In this document: piece by piece, positions 50,205-58,231 of the stretch | Layout of the letters: each line of letters opens with the position of its first letter | Position numbering within the stretch: the stretch's first letter is position 1 | NCBI GenBank assembly: GCA_018340805.1 | Contig: JACMZG010001914.1 | Location: 985,040 to 1,049,039 of the forward strand | DNA from: Microvelia longipes | Lineage: Eukaryota > Arthropoda > Insecta > Hemiptera > Veliidae | Reading direction: 5' to 3' | DNA: 64,000 nt | The notes under the pieces: model-generated | The model's input: only the letters and a program-made list of their open reading frames with translations | The model's database searches: none | What the model was told of the DNA's origin: nothing | Position numbers and translations under genes: made by a program

Positions 50205-53200
50205 GTAAATGACTAAGTACCACCCGTCTTAACTGACCAAATACCTTCCCTTGCTGAATGTGCCATATATAATGACTACTGATTATTTGTTGGCAGTTTT
50301 CATTTAAAACCATTAAATAACGTAATAAGTATTATGACTTTACCCTAACTTATTCATTTATAGCTTAAGTAAAGCAACCTAAAATTGACTGTACAAAGTT
50401 TTAACAATACTAGTATTCCGAAAATAGCTTAGAGGTTTTCGAAGCTAACATCCTATTTTTTTTTCGTTAAAAAATTTAATTATCTTATAAACAATATTTA
50501 ATTTTATTTTTTGGGGGGTTTAATATTGTTTTGCCTGGGATGGACCAACCGTACCTTTATTACTTATATTCTCTCCGTTTTATTTGTTTAATTTATACTT
50601 GTTCAATAAATCAGTTGGTTTTAATCATTTCGTGACTCGAGTCTTAGCAGATAAATATGTCATCGAAACCATTTCCTCCGATAGATTCTTTTAAAAAAAT
50701 CCCAAATAATCTTTCAAATATTCGAGTTCAGTAGCTCAGCTCACGATTTTTTAAAAAAAAAACTATAAAATAAAATTAAAATTTCTAAAAGTAATATTTT
50801 CTTGAAAATCCATTACTGGTTGTCATCACTGTATAATTACTCTTTTTATGTCTTCTTTCCCCATTAGTTTATCTACTTTCTATTTCATGATATTTAGGTT
50901 AAACGAAAGCTTTTATAGTATTTTCTTTCTAGGATGCTTTATCAAATTTAAAAATGATTGAGAACGGTTTTATGTGATTATATTTTCTGTTTAATTATAC
51001 AGATATGCTCTTTTAACTGGAGTTTAATTTTGTTTTTATTGCTTTTTAGTGAGATCTCAGTATTTATTACTAAATTTTAATTGTATTTGTTAACTACTTG
51101 GTAGTTGGTGCAGTTCCATCCAAGTTTACACTTAACTCTTTAACGAGAGGAATTAATAGTCTGCTTGGCAAGTTTTTCTTGACTTATAATTCGAGTTTTA
51201 CGCACAACCAGAAGTACAGATTAGAAGTTCGAATAAGAAGCATATTGGACTAGCCAACACTAGAGTAGTAAAGGGTGCTGTCATTCCTTAGACCTAGCAA
51301 TCACGGCCTTGATTTTATGTATTGACACTAATCTCCTCAGTATTACCATCAATACTCCCCCCCACGGGTTCAATAGTGCACTCGTGTATGACATATTTAT
51401 TCCCAGGGTCCCGAACCCCATTTGTGTTGGCTTGGAGATCACACACTACCTCTTTGCTAATTTCTATATTCTTATTATTTATTTTATTCATAAATTATTT
51501 TTTCTCATTTAGATATTTCTTGCTTGAATTTAACATGATAATATTCCATTGTATTGTGTCACCAATATTTACGATCCCAGTACAAGGATATCGACCCCCC
51601 CCCTGGCCAAAACATCGTTTTTTAAGCGAATATACGCACCGTAAACCAACCCTTATAATTTATGACGCTGTGCTATCAACTCTCTTACGCACAAAAAATC
51701 TCATAAATAACTTTTTCTCTTTTATTTATATTCCTTTTTCATATGCATATATATATATATATATATATATAATGCATAAAATAAATATTTTTATACTTGT
51801 CAAAAATAAGTACTCGTTTTAGATGTCATGTTCAAATGCCATATTTTCGTATTCAAATAAAATACTTAGTTGATGTTATTTTTTACTTGGAGTGTTGTAT
51901 GTTTTTACTCTTCTTCGCTTTTTGTATGTATTTAGAAAAAAGTATTGTGTCCTCCCTAAAAAAGAATTTTGGCGAGACCAAAATTCCATCAGAATTGTTT
52001 GTTTTAAGAGATTTAAGACGTTTTAATTGGTTTTCATCCTGACGTTTATGAGTGTGCATATGTGTGTGTGTGTGTGCCTGTGGTATGCATAACTCTTATG
52101 GTGTTCACTGTACTGACGTGGAACTTGGCACTAAATCTGATTTAAGGAAGGAACTGCCAGTAATAAAATATTTTATTTCGCATTCTTAATATTTATTAAT
52201 TTACCATCAATTTGTGTAATATTTACCATTACTTTATTTAATATATTCTTTAATATCCTACTAATTAATATTCTATTATTTTGTTTCCCAAACTTAATCT
52301 TGCATTGAATTTCTTTTATTCTTTTCTTTACCTTTTTTGTTTATGTTTTCCATCAATAAAAAAACACTATATTTTCAAAATAAAACTAGTTTATTAAAAA
52401 AAATTGTATTACAAACATTGTATGCCAAGAACAAATATGTAAAGTTTAACATTAAAAAAATGTATTTCATTTTTCGTGACACTTATTGCCTATAGAATTC
52501 TTATAAATAAATTAGAGAGTTTAAAAAATATTTTGTAATCCAAGCCAGTCAGTGTTGTTGGTTTTTAAGAATTATAAATTATGATGAAGTCAGAAGTCAG
52601 TTTTAGTCATTTAAGTCCATTTATATGTTAATTTTGTTAAAAATTTAAATATTGTTTTCTCTTTAGAGAACAATTAAACAATAAATGGAACAAAATGATG
52701 GAGAAAGATTAATTGTATTGTAAATAATTGTCAATAACTTGAATAAAATAAGGAATATTTGTCCATGCTCATAATGTTTTGTATTGGGGAAGCAATATCA
52801 ATCAAATTTGGCAAATAAAAGCTGTGTTTGATATTAATGGGAAAAATTGCAATGTTGTCAAGACATGGCCAGAGTCACAGTTAGTCGGGGGTCGTTGCGT
52901 AAGTCTTATAACTTGTTTTGTATTCAGTTAAAGTTCTAAAAGAAAACAACCCTATACTTGGTTTCTTCCAGGACAGGTGTGATTAACGCCCAATATTTTA
53001 TCTTTTTTTTTCTTGGCAGGTGTTAATGATCTTTCACATGTGTGAGGCCACATTTACTGGATTTTTATGCTGGAACTTTTGTCAGTATAACTGCTTTTGT
53101 AAATTTATTTTGGTTAAAATCTACTTTTTAAATACTTTTAACCAACATTTATAAATACTAAAGATGCCAACCTCCCTCTTAAGTAATTTGGAATATCATT

Positions 53201-53332
53201 AAAACTTAGGATTGAGTAATTAATAATTACTCAGTTTTAGCTAATTTTAAAATAAAAATTACGCTAATTAAGAAATAAAGAATAAGCAAATTCTGCAGCA
53301 CTCAGGAGTCAATGGTGTACATTTGTTACTCT
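50205..53332. other. No gene; short TA and TG microsatellites
   Basis: (TA)n at 51744-51771 and (TG)n at 52057-52075. 52100-52140 (GACGTGGAACTTGGCACTAA) resembles a piece found downstream of the (TG)n run in the composite element. The 166-codon frame at 51322-51822 starts at a non-ATG codon, spans a C-tract and the TA array, and is not accepted. Confidence 0.35.
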
Positions 53333-54071
53333 TCCTCATTTATACAGGAAAATTATTGTATTTTCACTAAAAATTGGAAACCGCAATGACCCAGTATTAT
53401 CCATTTCAAGTGTTTTTAAAACCTTCCGAGTGGATTTTAATAAGTGGTCTTGCCGTATGTGTGTGTCGCAGCTCCCAGTATGCAATGATGCCATGATGAG
53501 TTAGAACTTGGTACAGAAATCAACTTTTAACATTTGTTGTGCCTTTCTGAAAATATTTTTTTATACCATCAATAACCGACTCAGCAATAATTCTTAACAC
53601 TCAGTACAATTATTGGATCGTTTCGAAATTAAAAACGCAAATGATCAACAAATACGCTACGTTTTATCTCATTATCAGCATTAGTTGGTTCTTATCGAAT
53701 GACAAAAAATAGTTACTAATCGAAAAATAATCTTACATCAATGTATACTTTTTTAAAAATTAAATAACTACACCGAGTTTTATTGCGATCGGCTAGTATA
53801 TTTACAAGTTTTTTTTTATATTATTAAAAATAAAAGTGTTCAATTTTTTCATAATGATAATCGGATCCAGCGAGGTCAGTACCTAGATGGGTGACCTCTG
53901 GGAATAAAACTCATGTTTTACTGTGTCCCATACAAGTCCCAAGATGTACTGCAATATAAATTAGGTCATTTCTATATTCTGAGAGCGTTCGATGCGAGTC
54001 CGGACTGGCGAAGATGAACGTATAGCTTATTCCGTATATAATACGGAATACTCGGGTACCTCGTACCTGAG
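53333..54071 (+). mobile_element. Composite 5S-like repeat, copy 4 (best-preserved)
   Basis: Layout: the head begins CCTCATTTATACAGG (53333). Next come AAATTGGAAACCGCAATGAC and TTTTTAAAACCTTCCGAGTG. A TG run precedes TCGCAGCTCCCAGTATGCAA and GTTAGAACTTGGTACAG. The middle shares ACTCAGCAATAATT and CTCATTATCAGCATTAGT with copy 2. The 5S-like module is at 53862-53920. A perfect 9-bp hairpin lies at 54029-54049, and the tail GGGTACCTCGTACCTGA ends at 54071. It lies in the intron only about 230 bp upstream of the signal-peptide exon. No ORF. A non-autonomous Helitron-like element or a 5S-derived SINE are the two readings I consider. Confidence 0.65.
53862..53920 (+). repeat. 5S-rRNA-like module in copy 4
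   Basis: GCGAGGTCAGTACC followed by TAGATGGGTGACCTCTGGGA (53884-53903) follows animal 5S rRNA GCGCGGTTAGTACTTAGATG / GGTGACCGCTTGGGAA with few changes. It carries the 3' internal control region but lacks the 5S ends, so it is a pseudogene-like module. Confidence 0.65.
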
Positions 54072-54276
54072 TTATTTGTTTTTAAAAACTCATTTTTTGT
54101 TTTTATTAATTTAATGTTAACACTCTTGTCATTTGTTCTAAAATGCAGAGTTTTGCTTGAAAGCTTGTAGCAAAACAATCCTAGCGCAGCGCCATGGATT
54201 TAATTTGTGAAAAAAATTCAATGCGTGGCAACCTTGGTTCTTAGATGTTACTGCATACTGCTATTGTGTACTCGGA

Positions 54277-54300
54277 TACTAATATAGTTATTTGTTTCAG
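54277..54300 (+). promoter_or_regulatory. Branch site and 3' splice site before the signal-peptide exon
   Basis: TACTAAT at 54277-54283 matches the metazoan branch-point consensus, with the branch A at 54282. A short pyrimidine run, TTTGTTTCAG, ends at 54300. The branch A to AG distance of about 18 nt is normal. The composite 5S-like element ends about 200 bp further upstream. Confidence 0.65.
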
Positions 54301-54338
54301 GTTGAGATGAGGAGGAATTCACCTCTAAGACAAGAGTA
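54301..54338 (+). other. 5' untranslated part of the signal-peptide exon
   Basis: The exon begins right after TTTGTTTCAG, so part of the 5' leader is carried here and at least one upstream, wholly untranslated exon is implied. The leader contains its own short ORF. It is less AT-rich than the flanking introns, as expected for exonic sequence. Confidence 0.62.
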
Positions 54339-54339
54339 A
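54307..54339 (+). promoter_or_regulatory. Upstream ORF overlapping the main start codon (TAATG)
   Basis: An ATG at 54307 opens a 10-codon reading frame, MRRNSPLRQE. Its TAA stop occupies 54337-54339 and shares its last base with the main ATG at 54339-54341. The sequence shows this arrangement directly. A stop-start overlap of this kind can permit termination-reinitiation or can repress the main frame; which one applies here is inference. The uORF start also has a purine at -3 (G at 54304). Confidence 0.6.
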
Positions 54340-54423
54340 TGACTATTGAGAGAGTCAGGGGTCGCCCCTGGCTGCTCCTCATATTTTTACTCTCCCTTCT
54401 AGCTATCGTCTCTTCTGAACAAG
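54339..54423 (+). CDS. First coding exon of an unidentified secreted or membrane protein (signal-peptide exon)
   Basis: This exon encodes 28 residues plus the first base of a split codon. Residues 1-11 (MTIERVRGRPW) form a basic n-region with Arg5, Arg7 and Arg9. Residues 12-24 (LLLIFLLSLLAIV) form a strongly hydrophobic core. SSEQ follows, with a plausible signal-peptidase site after Ser26 (Val at -3, Ser at -1). The start was chosen because an in-frame TGA at 54303-54305 excludes a longer N-terminus, and G at -3 (54336) gives a fair initiation context. The exon ends CAAG|GTAATC, a normal donor, leaving a phase-1 junction. Phase-1 junctions after a signal-peptide exon are common in modular extracellular proteins such as Ig- or EGF-type receptors. 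That is family knowledge and does not identify this gene. No convincing second coding exon was found in the 9.6 kb downstream. Secretion is well supported; the protein's identity is unknown. Confidence 0.72.
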
Positions 54424-54429
54424 GTAATC
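54421..54429 (+). promoter_or_regulatory. 5' splice site after the signal-peptide exon
   Basis: AAG|GTAATC agrees with the metazoan donor consensus at the last exon bases and at the intron GT and A+3. It interrupts a glycine-type codon (G|..) directly after Gln28, so the next exon must continue in phase 1. Confidence 0.6.
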
Positions 54430-56106
54430 ACTTGGTTATTTTCATCGGCAGTAAAATAAAGAATTTATTGCTGCGAAATCTCTTAAAGTCGCTTTTGTAA
54501 TTTTGTATTACAAAGTAGTCGCTGTATCTGTTACTTAGACCATCAAGAATTTAAAAGCCGCTAAACATTAAGTAAAGCTGTTCTTATAGTCTTAGTTCTT
54601 AGCAAATGGTTTGGACGATCCTCTGGAACATTACTCCAGTTTGGGAATGACTTGTCTTTAGCGATCTTTGAAGCAGTCGTAAGAGACATTTCGTATGAAA
54701 TGGTGGAAACTAACTTTCCACCCTGTGATTTCCTCTGTTTGCTAAACTTAATGAAAGATTTCTGTCTCTTTCCTTTTTTACAACTATTTGACCTGGAAAG
54801 AGGAAACACGCATAAATTTTATGTTTTATGTCATAAAAAATCAAATGCAAGATAACATCTCAAGCCGCTGGGAGGCAGGTTTTTACTTGGGTCTAACATT
54901 TATTGTTTTCAGCCCGTTATTTTTAACTTTATTTTTCCTCCCTAGAACACTCCTACTGAAACGTAAACTAAAAAAACACTAATCTTTATTTTTTAATAGT
55001 TTAATTTTTATCTTAATAGATTTAAAATTCAAATGAAGGCAAATATAGACATTTTTAAGTGGAAAAATGTAGGTGCAGATTAATGGGTCGTTTCCCTAAA
55101 AGAATTAAAAATGAGTCCATTTAAAAAAGTTGTTCTGACCACCACAAGGTGCATAAGTGGCGGGAGGTCTCGTACCCAAAACTAAAATATTATTTTAAAA
55201 AGCAAATAAATTATATTTGTGAAAATTATTTGTTCGTTGTTATTTTTTAATTGTTTATTGGTACATAAATAATATATTATTGAATATGTTCCAAGTAAAT
55301 AATCTAAGTTTGATGTACTATCGACAGACATATATAATTTAAAAATTGACGTTTTTAAATTTTTTATCGAAGGTTAAAAGCGAGACGCCTATTGCTGAGG
55401 GGGTTTGTTATCAGCTGAAAACGACTGGGAAGGCGCGTTTTACATTTTTCCTTTCATCTGGTTGCTTCCCGGGTGCTTGCATATCTCTTAATATGCGGCA
55501 ACTTACAGAACCTGCTTTTGTTTCTGGCTTCCTCCGAACTAATTGAGTCGTAAAAATCAAACATAAAAAAGAAAATCAAAGAATTTGTTTTAAAAAAGTT
55601 TTTATTGTCTGATATGAGTTTTATCAGTATAAAATACTTAAGAAGTAGCGAGCTTGGATATTTGGGAGTAAAACTAATTTGTAGCTCTCCTTGGAATCAA
55701 ATCTCTCCAAAATATATTTATGTCTTTTATATTTTTTTTCACTTTTTATTAATGTTTTTTTTTTTGAAAGTATTATATTTCTATTAAAAAATAAAAATTA
55801 CGTTAATTTTTATTTTCCAAATTTATAACGTTGGTACCGTTGGAAAACAAATGTTGCTCTAAAAATGCGAAACCGAAATTTAATCTCAATTAATTAGGAG
55901 CTGCACTGCTTTTAACTTTTAAGTTGCAAGTAATTAAAAGTGCACTGCCTTACGAAAATTAATGCAATTGAAGACTCAAATTTCTATTGATGGTTTGGTC
56001 CATTCAAGTCAAAATATCGATTTACTAACAACCACAAGATAATTAAAAATAAACGTAATAACTCCTGTTATTATTATTATTATTTGTCATAGTATTTCTA
56101 CTTTTC
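54430..56106. other. Intron-like DNA after the signal-peptide exon
   Basis: AT-rich with several closed frames. A polypyrimidine acceptor-like site (ATTGTTTTCAG) ends at 54912, but the phase-1 continuation hits a stop after four codons. Open frames at 54561-54855 on both strands and at 55346-55546 have no recognisable domain. Confidence 0.4.
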
Positions 56107-56271
56107 ATCATTTATACGTAGGTATATAGGGAAAGTATTGTTTCCTTAAAAATCCTAAACCGGGATGTTACCAGAGTTATCCGTTATTATCCGTTATAGG
56201 CGTTTTAAGGCCTCCTGTCTGTTGTCTGTCTGTATGTATGTGCGGGTGTTTTCGAGGTACCCCGTACCTGA
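56107..56271 (+). mobile_element. Composite repeat, copy 5 (internally deleted)
   Basis: It has the family head (CATTTATACGTAGGTATATA, then GGGAAAGTATTGT and AAACCGGGATGTTACC), the TGTCTGTCTGTATGTATGTG region, and then directly the family tail GAGGTACCCCGTACCTGA. The middle and the 5S-like module are missing. It therefore fixes both ends of the element independently. Confidence 0.65.
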
Positions 56272-56561
56272 TATTTTTTGTTTATTAATTTGTATTATGT
56301 AATTGTTGTTTATAATGGTAAAGGTGTGTTTATTATAGATGTTATTCTTGTTTAATATATTGTGTTTTTATTATCATTATTATTATTATTAGATTGTAAG
56401 ATTAGGTACAAAAGGCCTGATTTGCACTGTAACATTTTCGTACAATATGATAAGATTTTTGTTTAAAATTGATCCTAACTGATGAATATCAGTACCCTTA
56501 AGGCGGTTTTGAGGAAAATCCCCTTTAGAAGTCCTGTTGTACTTACCGAGGACAGAAATAA

Positions 56562-56900
56562 CTTTGCAAGGCTCGTCATGGTCATGTCATGGCCAAGCAA
56601 GCTCGTCATGGCCTGTCATGGTCAATGCAAGGCTCGTCATGGCCATGTCATGGCCAATGCAAGGTGGCCATGTCATGTCAATGCTCATGGCATGATGGCC
56701 AATTCGTCATGGCCATGTCATGGTCAATGCAAGCTCGTCATGGCCATCATTGGTCAATGCAGGGCTCGTCATGGCCATGTCATGGCCAATGCAAGGCTCG
56801 TCATGGCCATGTCATGCTCAATGCAAGGCTCGTCATGGCCAATGCAAGGCTCGTCATGGCCATGTCATGGTCAATGCAAGGCTCGTCATGGCCATGTCAT
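56562..56900 (+). repeat. 32-bp minisatellite, about 10 copies
   Basis: The unit is AATGCAAGGCTCGTCATGGC followed by CATGTCATGGTC, with truncated units (for example 56690-56715). Being GC-richer than its surroundings, it keeps several frames open on both strands; these translate the repeat and are not genes. Confidence 0.9.
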
Positions 56901-57465
56901 CTCTTTCCTCTCTTCCACAAGCCAATATTGGGCCGCCCTCCACACTGAACTTTTCTAAAATGAAGTATGATTTAACCAAACTTTCCTTAAACCTGCAAAC
57001 TTGCCTGTACACCGTGCGGACTTGAGTACCTGGTGGAAGTTTCATGGTGTACTACAACACTTAACTGTACTTATATTAATATATTACATCTAGTGTAACA
57101 CATTGCAATACAGTGTATTCTAATGTATACGTCTGTTCCCTATCATACCTGTCACATAATCTATCTGTATTTTTCTGTGACAAGTGTTACACTATTACGA
57201 ATGCATTAGTGAAAAGAATCAGTAGCCTACTCAGAAAGTTTAAGAAGTGGTTTCCCTCTCCCTTTGACCACTTACTATCATTCTGCCTGACTGATATAAC
57301 ATACACATAGAGTTTTTAAGTTTAGTTTATTTATTTACCTCTAACAGTAACCGGGATTAACCATAATATGCGGTTTGTGATTAATGAACGTCTTATTTTC
57401 TTTCCAAAGTAAAAGTTGTTTAAATTGATTCCTTTTAGCCAACTTTGTTTTCTTTGCTTAATTGA
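56901..57465. other. AT-rich spacer without a gene
   Basis: Small frames (57113-57310) show no domain. No other feature. Confidence 0.35.
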
Positions 57466-57659
57466 TTTGTTTCTTTCTTCTCTGCAGGCCGACATATAAA
57501 TCATATTCTCTTATGTTTATATTATCTTTTAAATTCATATTTAAGATATAAAAGCGGTATATCTTTTAAAAAGAACAATTTTTTTCAAACATTTCTTTTA
57601 AGATTAATAGTAGTGGCTGCACTGAAAGTGACCTCTTGTATACTTTACGGATACCGACA
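57466..57659 (+). other. Weak candidate downstream exon behind a strong acceptor
   Basis: A long pyrimidine tract ending TTCTTCTCTGCAG at 57487 is the best-looking acceptor downstream of the signal-peptide exon. Joined in phase 1, the sequence after it stays open for about 57 codons to a TAA near 57661. The encoded peptide is rich in Leu, Tyr, Ile and Asn, as translated AT-rich intron would be. It has no recognisable domain and no clear donor. I regard it as probably not a real exon, but it is the only phase-compatible candidate I found. Confidence 0.15.
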
Positions 57660-57902
57660 ATAAAAAGTTTTTTTTTTTTCAAATCACGTATAAACTTCTT
57701 CTTTTTCTTCACTCTGGTATTTTTAAGGAAAAAGTACACCTACATCACGAAACAATATATAAGTATAACTGTACACAAATAACATATTAAAATTGGACAT
57801 GCTGAGGTGACGGGTGCATATAAACATTTAAATTAATACTGTCTGGAAACAACATTTTAACTAATTTTGATTTGGGGAGTAATTCAAAACTTATATTTGT
57901 GT

Positions 57903-57922
57903 GTGTGTATTTATCAAATTTA

Positions 57923-57975
<53 letters not shown>

Positions 57976-58006
57976 TATAATATATATAAATTTGATAAAT
58001 ACACAC
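57903..58006. repeat. Inverted repeat with a (TA)n loop, first of two
   Basis: GTGTGTATTTATCAAATTTA then TATAT (57903-57927) is the exact 25-bp reverse complement of 57982-58006. Nearly all of the intervening 54 bp is TA repeat. Confidence 0.88.
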
Positions 58007-58014
58007 ATATGTGT

Positions 58015-58082
58015 CATATGTGTTGAAGACAACATCTAACAACGCTTTAATAACGCATGCACCCCATTGAACCCATACCTAC

Positions 58083-58167
<85 letters not shown>

Positions 58168-58231
58168 AGGTATGGTTCAATGGGTGCATGCGTTATTAAA
58201 GCGTTGTTAGATGTTGTCTTCAACACATATG
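58015..58231. repeat. Inverted repeat with a (TA)n loop, second of two
   Basis: The 65-bp left arm (CATATGTGTTGAAGACAACA to CATTGAACCCATACC, 58015-58079) is matched by 58169-58231 with only two single-base indels. The loop is about 80 bp of TA repeat. It begins 8 bp after the first TA-loop hairpin, so two such structures stand back to back. No ORF other than a TA artefact. Confidence 0.88.

Noticed and set aside
51322..51822. 166-codon open frame
   Set aside because: It starts at a non-ATG codon, crosses a C-tract and a TA microsatellite, and has the composition of translated AT-rich DNA.
54899..54925. Acceptor-like ATTGTTTTCAG at 54912
   Set aside because: The phase-1 continuation reaches TAA after four codons.
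56482..57045. Four overlapping open frames of 63 to 158 codons
   Set aside because: They translate the 32-bp minisatellite in different frames. Protein-like appearance comes only from its higher GC content.
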